From assembly GCA_033060915.1 (NCBI GenBank), contig CM065386.1, positions 10,192,001 through 10,256,000 on the forward strand: a stretch of 64,000 nt of DNA, read 5' to 3'. Positions within the stretch are counted from its first letter, which is position 1. Each line of letters opens with the position of its first letter. This document shows, one piece after another, positions 22,952-34,153 of the stretch. The translations under genes and the position numbers were made by a program. This DNA comes from Euryodendron excelsum. Lineage: Eukaryota > Streptophyta > Magnoliopsida > Ericales > Pentaphylacaceae. The notes below the pieces were generated by a model that was not told the origin of the DNA, ran no database searches, and saw only the letters and a list, made by a program, of their open reading frames with translations.

Positions 22952-23693
22952 GTAGGCCTTTAAACACACACGCAAGCACATTGGCAAACACTGTGAGACA
23001 CACAAGAGCTGGCTACACTATGTGTCTACAAGTTAATATATCTTCTTCTTCTTTTTTTGGAAAGTGAAGATAGAGAATTCTATAAAGTTTTACAATCTTC
23101 TCGAACTTGTTTCATAGTTGCCGTGAAATTCATTTAGTAGGGAGAAACGCGTTTTCACAAAAACGTGCTTTCAATATCGATACAAATTCAATTTGTTTTA
23201 AATTTTTGAGAAAACGTTTCGAAAACGAGGAGGAAATTTTTAAAAAAATTTTGGAAAACATTTAGCCAAATCTTTGGATACTTAACGAAAACTCTTGAGA
23301 AACTTAGGGGAAACGCTTGAGAAACTTGAAATATTAATTTTATACATTTTTTTTCTTGAGTTCTACCCAGGTATTAATGAAATTATTAATGTAAGTTGTC
23401 ACTAAGTTTTTCAAAAGTCTCCCTTTAAGTTTCTTAAAAGTTTCTACTAAGTCTATTAAAGGTCTCCTTTGAATTTCGTAAAAACTTCTTAATAAGTTTC
23501 CTATAAGTTTTTCAATCGTTTTTCATTTCCCACATCCATCTATATTTTTTCGCTGCGTTTCTCCTGCAGTTTCTCCTAACATTTCCCGCTTTCACTTTCT
23601 ATTTCAGTAACTATAACTTGTTTATTTTATTATTGTTACACGTATTTTGGATTTTTTGGTATCCTTTTTTACTCAACAATGGCTCTTATTCAT
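22952..23693. other. Intergenic DNA, no feature recognised
   Basis: AT-rich sequence with loosely repeated 'aagtttctcaaaagtctcc' type phrases around 23395-23510. No gene signature. Confidence 0.5.
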
Positions 23694-23699
23694 GAATTT

Positions 23700-23846
23700 G
23701 AGAAACAATTATTCAGTGCTCTTAGAGCATCACGTCATTCTTGTTCTACCACTCACATAGTGGTATAATTCTCTCAGATGGGGGCCCCCTTATATGAGTG
23801 AAGGAGTAAGGCTAAGTAACCCTTCAAAAGCACTGAATAATTTCTC
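23700..23846. mobile_element. 147-bp MITE with 6-bp flanking repeat
   Basis: Left end 'gagaaacaattattcagtgc' is the inverted match of right end 'gcactgaataatttctc', apart from a short indel. The element is flanked on both sides by GAATTT (23694-23699 and 23847-23852). The centre contains 'gggggcccccttat'. Size, inverted ends and flanking repeat fit a miniature inverted-repeat transposable element. Superfamily not assigned. Confidence 0.75.
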
Positions 23847-23852
23847 GAATTT

Positions 23853-24827
23853 ACGAGAGTAGTTGGTTTTTTTTTTTAAAGATAGGAGCGAGTAGTCTTT
23901 TTTTTTTTTTTTTAGGTTGAAGGATGAGTACTCTATAGCCCAACAACAACAAAAAAAAAAAAAAAAAAGGCAGTACGTGGCTTCAAGACTTTTTTTTTTT
24001 TTTTTTTTACCATGCTTGATAGCCAGAGAAAAGAAAAGAAAGTAAAATTATAATTTTTCTTTCTTCCCTATAATTAGTTCCTAATTTGGGAGGAAGAGAA
24101 AAAAAAATTTAAAAACAAAACAAGAAAAAGTTATTTTCCTTCCTACTTTAATTGGTTTCGGAAACATTATTTTTATTTTTGGTTTTTTTGTCTTACTTGC
24201 AAAACCAAAACCAAACACAGAAAAATAATTAAATTTAGAGACACTGTGGACGTATCGTGTCCTAGACTCCTAATCTAAGAGATTATGAAATGGGAAAGAT
24301 TGCACACATTCACTAGTAATGATAATATGTTTGGAATTAGCTTTTTTTCACTGGATTTTATATTTTTATTTTAGCTTTTCCAATGCATATTTTTTCGCCT
24401 GACATTTATTTTCTAAATTTTTTATGCGTCTTTAGTTTGAATATTTCTTTGTTTTTTAAAACCAAAATCCCAAATTAAACGCTGGGAAAAATCCAAAATT
24501 CAAATTAAAAAAAGACACATAAAAAACTTATCCAACTATTATTTGCAAATAGCAAATTCACAATCTATCATTGGGGCCAGAAGTTGTGAGACACAGCTGC
24601 TGGGTGGTCTTTGTTTTCAGCATTTTATATGTAAACACCCAATTAAAGAATTATTGAAGAATTGATTCAAAAGTCAAAGTCTTTCCTATGAACCCAGGGG
24701 GTGCCATACGGATTTTTTTTTTTTTTTTTTTTTTGGGTTATGTGGGTTCGAAAAAGTCATGGGAAAAATCCTAATCTTACAAAAAGGTTAAACAAAAAAA
24801 TTCATATCTTTACAAAAACCCAGAGGG
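23853..24827. other. Intergenic DNA with long poly-T and poly-A runs
   Basis: Homopolymer tracts at about 23897-23915, 23951-23967, 23989-24009 and 24712-24735. They may be tails of decayed retroposons, but no body was recognised. Nothing coding. Confidence 0.5.
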
Positions 24828-25207
24828 TGACGTATGGAATGACGGTGGCTTATAGCTGTCATCCCTTCCGCAGCCCCCCTCCCCCTTACTCTCTCTCTCC
24901 CTCTTCATATCTATAAATAGAGAGGCCTAGAGAGCTTTCTAGGTACAGAAAAAAGAAAAGGAGAAATTAGAGAAAGGAGGAACGAAGAGGAAAAATAGAA
25001 AAAAGTGCAGTTTAGGTAAGTTGTATATATTGTGTTGTATTGTTCTTTTATATTAGCAATAAAATTTTGAGTGGTCCAGAAGATCAACCCTAAATATTTC
25101 AGAAGAATAAAATATGATAAATATTTTATAGTTCCTGAAGAACTATTCACGATATATACTTTGTGTTGATTTATTTTCTCCGTCTTATATTCTTTACTTT
25201 TATAACA
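24828..25207 (+). repeat. 5' LTR of copia element 2
   Basis: Starts TGACGTATGG and ends TATAACA. It contains TATAAATA at 24912-24919 about 85 bases in, then a GA-rich transcribed leader. The 3' half shares phrases with element 1 LTRs (a gtttaggtaagtt leader, 'gttcctgaagaactatt'), consistent with one lineage. Confidence 0.92.
24912..24919 (+). promoter_or_regulatory. TATA box of element 2 5' LTR
   Basis: TATAAATA in 'atctataaatagagagg', identical in the 3' LTR at 30622-30629. Expected promoter of the element; transcription should start shortly downstream. Confidence 0.6.
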
Positions 25208-25696
25208 CGTTATCAGCACAAGACTCTAAATACTTTGTGGTTTTCTTTACAGCATGATACTACTTTTTCTGTGTAATTTATCTTCATTTTGAATTATTTG
25301 CTGTGTACTCAATTCGCGTGAACAGTATGAACAGTAATTCACTATTGAGATGAATAGTGTTTATTTTAAAACTTTGTTGCTTTATTTCTCTCAGATTTTG
25401 CATTATTTGCCTATAATAGTTAGAGATCTGGAATCTATATTTCAATACCTTTCCATAGACATGTGACTTGACTATTTTTTGATATATGGATTGAAAGTTA
25501 GAATAAAGACAGAAATAATATTATATATATATATATATATATCGATGCATTTTACTATTCATGAATAGTATTTAATAGTAAAATATAATATAAAATACAA
25601 TAAATACTGCGTTGATTTTCGTTTAATTATTTATACATCATATTATCACCATACCTGATTCAAGCTTATTGTTTTGTATGGTATAGCATTGTAAAA

Positions 25697-26723
25697 ATGT
25701 CAAATCTTGCCAAATTGAAATTTGTCGCCCTTGATATTTCTGGCGATAATTATTTATCGTGGATCCTTGATGTCGATATCCATCTTGTTGCAACAGCACT
25801 TGAACAAACAATAGTGGAGGAAAATGACGTATCCTAGCAGGATCGCGCGAAAGCTATGATTTTCCTTCGCCATCATCTTCATGAGGAACTGAAATCGGAA
25901 TACCTCACGATAAATGATCCATTGCTCTTGTGAAAAAATTTAAAGGAGAGATACGAGCACCAGAAGACCGTAATCCTTCCAAGAGCCAAATCTGAATGGA
26001 TGCACCTGAGGTTGCAAGATTATAAAACTGTCAGTGAGTACAACTCTACATTATTTAAAATCAGCTCACGATTAAAATTATGTGGAGACAAGATTACCAA
26101 TGAAGACATGTTAAAAAAAAACATTCTCTACATTCCATGCCTCGAATGTGCTCCTGCAGCAGCAATATCGAGAGCGTAGATTTAAAAAATATTCTGAATT
26201 AATATCATGTCTTCTTGTGGCTGAGCAAAATAATGAGTTGTTATTGAAAAATCATCAGTCCCGTCCTACTGGTTCAACTCCATTCCCTAAAGTGAATGCA
26301 AGCTCATTTAACAGACGTGGTCGCGGACGTGGTCATGATAGTGGCAGGAATAATGGTCGCAATCGTGGATATTATCGTGGAGGTTATCATATAAGATTTA
26401 AAAATATCACACCATACCACCAGCAGTGGAATAAATCTGAAAAGGAGAAAGGGTTACAGAATCAATCTCCTCCTAAGAAATCTGAAGATACTTGTTATAG
26501 GTATGGGATGAAAGGCCATTGGTCACGTACCTGTCGTACGTCCAAACATTTGAGAGAGCTTTACCAAACCTCAATTAAAGATAAAGAAAAAAATGCAAAA
26601 ATACATTTTACAGTTTTTGATGGCCAAGTTCATATTTCTCATCTTGATGTTTCAGATTTTTTTGAAAATGCAAGTGGAAGAATAAACCATTTAATTGGTG
26701 ATGGAGATGTCCACACTACTTAA
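25697..26723 (+). pseudogene. gag: Copia gag, broken (element 2)
   Basis: Homologous along its length to the intact gag of element 1, starting MSNLAKL at 25697. It carries an early in-frame TAG near 25835 (Gln codon in element 1), a TGA near 25932 (Trp in element 1) and a frameshift in a run of A residues at about 26112. The rest is open from 26148 to TAA at 26721. The zinc knuckle reads CYRYGMKGHWSRTC: the second zinc ligand is Tyr instead of Cys, so RNA packaging would be compromised even without the stops. Confidence 0.9.
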
Positions 26724-26850
26724 TATTATTGTTTCCTTGTTCTAGTCTATGTAGTTTCTTATCATCTTGTGTAATGTTTCCTTCATCCGCTTGTCTTTGC
26801 AATAAATGATCATGTTTTAATTAAACACTTTTAATATGTTATATAGATAC
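26724..26850 (+). other. gag-pol spacer, element 2
   Basis: A 127-base non-coding gap between the gag stop and the pol ATG. It contains AATAAA at 26801 and ends 'atatag' before 'atacatgg'. It is positionally equivalent to the element 1 spacer, so the separation of gag and pol is a property of the lineage rather than a lesion. Confidence 0.5.
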
Positions 26851-29800
26851 ATGGATCATACCAACACGATGAGTATATCTAAAATGAATGGTGAAGTCAT
26901 ATGTCTAGTAGACAGTGGAACAACACACATAATTCTTCACGAGAAAAAAAAATTTTCACACTTGACATTACTTGAAGCTAATGTCAAGACAATCTCTGGC
27001 ACAACAAAATTAATTGAAAGCTCCAGAAGGACCAATATAATATTGCCAAGAGGGACAAAGCTATGCATTGATGATGCATTATATTCTAGAAAATTCACAT
27101 GAAATCTGATTAGTTTTAAAGATATACGTCGTAATGGGTATCATATTGAGACGACGAATGCAGATAATGTAGAACAACTCTACATTATTATTTATATTTC
27201 AGGAAAGAAATATATATCAGAAAAACTTGTTGCATTGTCTTCTGGATTATATTATACTTCTATAAAAGAAGAAGAATCACCTGTAGTGATGCACCAGAAG
27301 TGCCTTGACCCAAAGAATTTTATACTATGGCATGATCGTTTGGGTCATCCATAGTCAACAATGATACGTCGAATTATTAACAACTCATATGGACATCCGT
27401 TAAAGAACCTGTAGATTCTGTTGTCACATGATTATACATGTGCTGCCTATTCACAAGGACCATCTCCTTCCAAGGTAATTCTTGAGTCCCCATCATTCTT
27501 ACAAAGAATTCACAACGATATCTGTGGGCTAATACATCCTCCATGTGGACCATTTCGTTATTTCATGATTTTAATAGATGCATCTACATGATGGTCACAT
27601 GTTTGTTTACTTTCTACTCGTAATATTGTTTTTGCTAGACTGCTTACTCAAATTATTTGCTTACAGGCACAGTTTCCAGATTACCCAATCAAGTCGATAC
27701 GACTAGATAATGCTGGAGAATTTACATCCCAAGCCTTTAATGATTATTGTATGTCAATAGGAATTGATGTTGAATACCCAATTACCCACACACATACACA
27801 AAATGGTCTTGCTGAAGCTTTTATAAAACAGCTTCACTTGATTGCTCGACATTTACTTATGAAAACAAAATTATTTGTTTTTGCTTGGGGACATGCTATA
27901 TTGCATGCTACATCTTTGGTTAGAGTCTGAGCAACTGCTTATCATTAGTACTCACCATTACAACTTGTTATTGGTCAGCAACCAAATATTTCTCACTTAC
28001 GAGTTTTTGGTTGTGCTGTATATGTACATATCTCACCCCCACAGCGTACTAAAATGGGTCCTCAACATAGACTTGGAATTTATGTTGATTTTGATTCTCC
28101 ATCTATTATTAGATATGTGGAACCCTTAACAGGTGATGTCTTTAAGGCACGTTTTGCGGATTGTCATTTTGATGAGTCAGTCTTCCCACCATTAGGGGGA
28201 GAAAGGCCGCAATTAGAAAAGTAACGAGAGATTAGTTGGAATATTACAACAATGTCTCACCTTGATCCTCAAACGAGTCAATGTAAATTAGAAATTCATA
28301 GAATTATTCATTTACAGACAATTGCAAATCAATTGCCTGATGTTTTCACCGACACAAAGAATGTGACAAAATTACATATACCAGCTGCTAATACTCCAAC
28401 ACATATTGATGTCCCTGTAGGACAATCTATTAGTACAGCAGCGAATGAATCTAAAACACGCTTGAAGCGTGGGAGGCTTGTCGGTGCAAAAGACACGGTT
28501 CCTAGAAAAAGGAAGACACAAGACAAAATGCATAAGCAAGTTGGTGCTCCTAAAAAGAATACAATATCTAAACTTCCTGAAGAAGAGAATCCTAAATAAG
28601 AATTCCCAGAAGAGAAACCTCCTGAAGAGATATCTCCTGTAAGTGATATGGTACCTGAAAATAATGAGATCTCAATAAATTATATAAATACAGGAGAAAG
28701 CTGGAAGAGAAATAAGATGGTTGTCGACAACATATTTTCATTTAAAGTAGCTCTTCGTATTACCAGAAGTAATGAAGAGACTGAACCACAGACAGTCGAC
28801 GAATGTCGACGTAGAATTGATTGGCCAAAATGGAAAGAAGCTATTGAGGCAGAATTACACTCATTAGTATAACGTAAAGTATTTGGACCTGTAGTCCACA
28901 CACCTGAAGATGTGAAACCTGTTGGATATAAATGGGTATTCGTACGAAAACGAAATGAGAAAAATGAAATAGTATGATATAAAGCCCGACTCGTAGCACA
29001 AGGTTTCTCGCAGAGACCTAGTATTGACTACGATGAGACTTATTTTCCTATAATGGATGCCATTACATTCATATTCTTAATTAGTTTATCAGTCTCAGAA
29101 GGACTGGATATGCGTCTGATGGACGGCATGACAACCTACTTGTATGGTAAATTAGATAATGATATATATATGAAAATTCCTGAAGGATTTAAAATGCCTG
29201 AAGCACATATTTCATCTAGAAGCTTATATTCTATCAAGCTTCAACAATCGTTGTATGAGTTAAAATAATCTGGACGCATGTGGTACAATCGTCTTAGTGA
29301 ATATCTATTGAAAAATGGATATGTGAATAATACAATTTGTCCATGCATTTTTATTAAGAAATCAGAATCTGGATTTGTTATTATTGCAATCTATGTCGAT
29401 GATCTGAATCTTGTTGGAACTTCTGAAGAACTGACAACATCTGCTCGTTATTTAAAAAAGGAGTTTGAAATGAAAGATCTTGGAAAAACCAAGTATTGTC
29501 TTGGATTACAGATTAAGCACTTATTCAATGGAATTCTTGTCCATCAATCGGCATATACTGAAAAGGTTTTAAAGCAGTTTTACATGGACAAAGCTCATCC
29601 ATTAAGTTCTCCAATGGTTGTCCATTCACTAGATATACATAAAGATCTTTTCCGTCCTCAAGATGACGGTGAAGAATTTCTTGGTCTTGAAGTACCATAT
29701 CTTAGTGCAATCGGTGCCATTATGTATCTTGCCAATTGTACAAGACCTAATATAGCATTCTCTGTCAACTTATTGGCACGATATAGTTCTGCACCAACAC

Positions 29801-30392
29801 AAAGACATTGGAAAGGAGTTAAACATATACTGCATTACTTACGAGGGACAACTGATATGGGATTATTTTATTCTAAGGAGTCACAACCTGAATTGATTGG
29901 CTATGCAAACGCTGGCTATCTTTCTGATCCGCATAAAGCTAAGTCTCAAACTGGGTATGTGTTTACTTATGGTAACACTGCTATATCCTGGTGATCGGTG
30001 AAGCAGACATTAACTGTAATTTCTTCAAATTATTCCGAGATAATTGCAATTCATGAAGCAAGCCAAGAATGCATTTGGTTAAGATCCATGATTCAACATA
30101 TTCAAGAAAGTTGCGGATTATCTACAATCAAAGATACATCGACGATATTATACAAGGATAATGCAGCTTGTATTGCACAGTTAAGGGAGGCTACATTAAA
30201 GGTGACAGAACGAAGCATATTTCTCCAAAGTTCTTCCATACACATGAGCTCCAGAAAAGTGGTGATCTTGATGTTCAGCAAATATGGTCTAGTGATAATT
30301 TGGCCGACTTATTTATTAAGGCACTACCAACTGTAGCATTTGAAAAGCTTGTGCATAGTATTGGTGTGTGCCGTCTCAGAAATCTTTCATAA
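26851..30392 (+). pseudogene. pol: Copia pol, heavily degraded (element 2)
   Basis: Protease (CLVDSGTTHIIL, canonical Asp-Ser-Gly), integrase, reverse transcriptase (YVDDLNLVGT near 29395) and RNase H (GYANAGYLSDPH near 29902) can all be followed against element 1. Most of the length stays in one frame but is cut by many stops, for example near 27100, 27353, 27412, 28222, 28595, 28870, 29266 and 29992. A one-base deletion near 30180 shifts the end of RNase H. A 15-base in-frame deletion removes residues after the integrase zinc finger (near 27459). As in element 1, the second Cys of that finger is Tyr. Confidence 0.9.
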
Positions 30393-30536
30393 AGCAAATA
30401 ATGTTCTTATTCTTCAGGGGGAGTTAAGTACTGTATTCTTTTTCCTTCACTACGGTTTTTTTTCTACTAGGTTTTTCCTAACAAGGTTTAAATGAGGCAG
30501 TTTTAACATACCCAAGAGGTCATCTCAGGGGGAGTG
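30393..30536 (+). promoter_or_regulatory. 3' untranslated region and polypurine tract, element 2
   Basis: Two purine tracts ('cagggggag' near 30417 and 30526) bracket about 110 bases that also resemble the element 1 region (phrases 'actgtattctttttccttc' and 'aaggttt...gaggcagttttaac'). The second tract abuts the LTR, as a plus-strand primer must. Confidence 0.7.
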
Positions 30537-30917
30537 TGACGTATGGGATGACGGCGGCTTATTGCCGCCATCCCTTCTGCAGCCCCCCTCCCCCCTTACT
30601 CTATTTCTCCCTCTTCATATCTATAAATAGAGAGGCCTAGAGAGCTTTCTAGGTACAGAAAAAAGAAAGAGAGAAATTAAAGAAAGGAGGAACGAAGAGG
30701 GAAAATAGAAGAAAGGGCAGTTTAGGTAAGTTATATATATTGTGTTGTATTGTTCTTTTATATTAGCAATAAAATTTTAGGTGGTCCAGAAGATCAACCC
30801 TAAATATTCCAGAAGAATAAAATATGATAAATATTTGATAGTTCCTGAAGAACTATTCACGATATATACTTTGTGTTGATTTATTTTCTCCGTCTTATAT
30901 TCTTTACTTTTATAACA
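30537..30917 (+). repeat. 3' LTR of copia element 2
   Basis: Starts TGACGTATGGGATGACGG and ends TATAACA. Collinear with the 5' LTR, with roughly twenty differences by eye. Confidence 0.92.
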
Positions 30918-32000
30918 CATACAGAATAATATAAGAACATGTATGAAGACTTTGCTTCCAATTCTTGAGATTACTTCTACTCTTTGTCAAGAACTAGCAC
31001 ATGAAGCTTAACACCATGTGATGATGCAGTGAATTTGTACATCTTTTTCGACCTCCGATGCCAACCGTTGGGGTGATGAATCCTGCTACCTGGAGCACCG
31101 ATGTAGTGTCTGCCAAAGATACTCTGATGCCAAAGTTAGGTTAGAGATAGATGGGCAGAGTAACAGTGTTCAAGGGTTGGTGTATCTCGTCCCTTCTTGG
31201 AGATGATGACTTCTCTTTTCATAGAAGTGTTGGCTTGGATCGTGGGCACCTTCATGGGATAACGAATCGTGCCCTCCAGTTATGTCTCTGCCATCGTGGG
31301 ATTGTATCGTGCCTGGATATTAGGCTTTATGGACCATGCCCCCTATCGTAGGGGAACCATTCCAATTATGGGATCGTGGGGGCTGATCGTCAGGTGAGAA
31401 TCTCGGGGTGCCTTAATGGTGACCCATTGTGTATCGCAGGAGGGTGTTGCATATATAGAGATAGTGGGAGATGGTTCTCTCTCCACGTAGCAGCGTGACA
31501 TTAGAGGGCCAAACTTGTGGCAGGATAGTAGGGGGAATGGTTGTCCAACCCCACACGTGGCGCTCCCTTAGGTGTGTGTCAGAGCGGAGAAGGTGACTAC
31601 CTCCTGCTACACACGAGGTCCTGGAGTTAGGAGCACGTTAGCATGATTGGGTTGTCAGTGATGGCCCCCACTAGCATGGCAAGCGAGGGGGAATGATCGG
31701 CATCGTCCCACAAGGTATGCTCGGGGTATGGCCTGCTTGGTCATGCTCAGCATAGTAGTGTTTGGTCGTGCTCGATAGCTCGTGCTTGGTAGCTTGTGCT
31801 CAGTATTGCTCGCTCGTGGTCGGCCATGGTCGTGGTCGGCCATGGTCGTGGTCGACCATAGTCGTGGCTGACCATAGTCAGCCATGGTCTGCTCAGTCGT
31901 GACAGGCCACGGTCTTGCTCGGCCATGATCTGCTCAGCCATGACCAGCCATAGTCTTGTTCGGTCAGTCCGTTGTTGGGGTCCTAATCAGTCATTACCAG
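30918..32000. other. GC-richer repeat-like segment with a minisatellite
   Basis: More GC-rich than neighbouring intergenic DNA. It contains the phrase 'gccaaagatactctgatgcc', which resembles wording I associate with plant gypsy LTRs. From about 31735 to 31965 it becomes a degenerate tandem array of 'ggtcgtgctcggccatgg' type units. No termini or open frame of interest. A decayed LTR is possible but unproven. Confidence 0.4.
31735..31965. repeat. Degenerate minisatellite of 'tggtcgtggtcggccatgg' units
   Basis: Repeated motifs 'gtcgtgctcg', 'ggtcggccatggtcgtggtc' and 'tctgctcagccatgac' in overlapping phases, about 12-24 bases each. The minus-strand frame rich in Ala, Asp, His and Arg is a by-product. 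Confidence 0.75.
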
Positions 32001-34153
32001 ATCAATCCCCATCACCATGTTTATGATTAACACCAATACTCAAAATTGTTATATTGCCATCTTATGGGAATATATCAAATCTCTCTCACTTTAGGGAATG
32101 AAAAGCATTTGCTGTGACTGGTTCACTTTCAATGCAAGTGCTCTCCTACTTTTACCTTCAATCATAAAGTAGTAAAAAAATAGGAAAAAAGTTACATTGA
32201 TTATTGGACAACATAAATGTACAGTTATACTCAAAGTTATCGAAACCGAACTAAACCGTGCGTTTGAATGAACAGGTTGAACCGAGAACAGAGGGTTTGG
32301 CGGTTTAATTGAGATGATTGGATATGTTTGATGAAAAACCGGAAGTCAAAGATTTGAGGGGGCTAAGGTTCAAACTTATGAAGTTTCACCTGTTCTAAGC
32401 ATTGTCCAGCCACTGGACACCAGTCCACTTCATTGGTTGTGTTTAATTCTTGTCCTATAAAATTTATAAGGGAATGTTGTTAAAAAATGTTATCTTTAGC
32501 GCAATTTTGAGCCTAATAAAAGTGGGACATATACATTCTTTAAAGTGGGTCTAAGATGCTTTAAATTCTTCTCTATAAGAACATAAAGATCAAGCATTTA
32601 TTTGCTCAAATTCATGAATATTTGAATGAAATAATGGATCTCAAAGTGGCCAACATAACCACGGTTACTTGAGTGTTGGTGGCTTATCCCATATTGATTT
32701 CTTAAAAAATAAATTATGTGCGTATAAAACCTTTCTTTGAAGTTGGGTTTGGACTCTTAGGGGCACTCCAATTTTGTGGTTGGAGTCAATCTACCAAATC
32801 CATGGGTCAACCCACACACATGTGCACTGCCCGCCCACACTGGGCCAGGTGCAAGTGCGTCTAACCAAACCAAGTTTGACATCAATTCGGTTTCTAAATT
32901 TACCTTTTTTAAATTCAAACGGAGATGTCCGTTCGGCGTAAAGGCACGTTTGACTAGTGTCCCTCCGCAAATAAGCACTTCATTGCCTACATAAATCAGA
33001 GATCTATCTCCAGTTTTTTAATTGATTGAATCGCCCATCCGAGACCGTATTGATTTGCCACGACAAATTCTTGCCGGATTTAGATTTAGACGCGACAAAA
33101 TTTTGCCGTGTTCTCTAATCGTCGAAGTTCTGTCCAATCATTACCATTTTCAATCGTTGATTTATGTCAGTATTTTTAAGATCCGTTCTTGTAGAATTCT
33201 TCATTAGTGAAAGTCTACGCATTGCACGATTTGTACAAGACAAGAACACTGTCGGTTTTCTGCATTGAGTTTTCAGATACATTGATAAATTCATAAAGCA
33301 ATTTACAGAGTCTGTAGACGACTTGCTTGACAGAAATTCTATTGTCTTCCCTCCACATTCTGCATTCATATTGTTTGATTTTGTTGGATTTTTATTGTAT
33401 TAAGAAAGAGTTGGAACATTGTTTGGTTCGTCGAGCACGAAGATTGCAGTGCTTCTTTGTCGGTGCTGTTGATTATTTTATATTGGGAGACAGGCACCTA
33501 TTCATCCCGTTAGCACAAGTGTGGGGAGCAAATTTTTCTTTAAGGAGAGAGTAATTTGACTTGACTTGATCAAAACCATCTTCCTTGCTTAACATTTTCA
33601 ATTGAATTATAGTTTCTATGTTCTTGGAATACACGCGTCTACTGTAAGTATTTACGGTATTTTATATCGTTCTTTAGTGTTTCTGTAATTTTCTTATGGT
33701 TAGCATGTTTATATTGCTAGTCTTAGATTATACTGTTTAAAACACACTATTGTTAGTCGTCACAGTTATTACAATTACACATTACGAAAAAATTTCTCAC
33801 GCTACATAATAGGGTGGACAACAAATGTTTTACAAATAAATAAATATAGAACTAATAAATCATAAACCGAATCCTTCACCAGTTTGATACCCGGTCGGAT
33901 TTTGATAACTAACATTATACTAAAATCCAGAATTCAACCCAAACCATTCGGCAGAAAAGGCAAAAAGTAATCAAAATTGAATTTGCTTTTTAGCATCTGA
34001 GAAAAGGAATTATTAAACAAGCAATAATATGAGATGATAGAAAAAAAAAAATGAAAGACGCATCATTTGATTGCCACTGAGAGTCTTCAAAACCATCCAA
34101 AGAATTTTTATCCTGGAGAGCAGAGCTTCTAAAGTACTGTTGATCTTCAAATT
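32001..34153. other. Intergenic DNA downstream of the glycosyltransferase gene
   Basis: No coding signature. The stretch 32230-32345 contains 'ccgaactaaaccg' and 'ggcggttt' phrases common in decayed plant MITEs, and 33850-33955 has similar 'aaaccgaa' wording, but no paired ends were found. Around 32770-33560 the composition is LTR-like without definable ends. The 3' end of the following minus-strand gene should lie in the last few hundred bases. Confidence 0.4.

Larger units (their letters stand above)
24828..30917 (+). mobile_element. Ty1/copia LTR retrotransposon, element 2 (decayed relative of element 1)
   Basis: A 6.1-kb element with the same order as element 1. LTRs of 380 and 381 bases (24828-25207 and 30537-30917) start TGACGTATGG and end TATAACA. 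Gag and pol are recognisable throughout and mostly collinear with element 1, but carry many nonsense codons and a few frameshifts. The LTRs differ at about one base in twenty by eye, so this copy is older than element 1. No clear target-site duplication. Confidence 0.93.

Noticed and set aside
24690..24712. A second LTR start ('agggggtgccatacgg') just before element 2
   Set aside because: Resembles the true start 'gagggtgacgtatgg' only over a few bases, and the following sequence is poly-T, not LTR.
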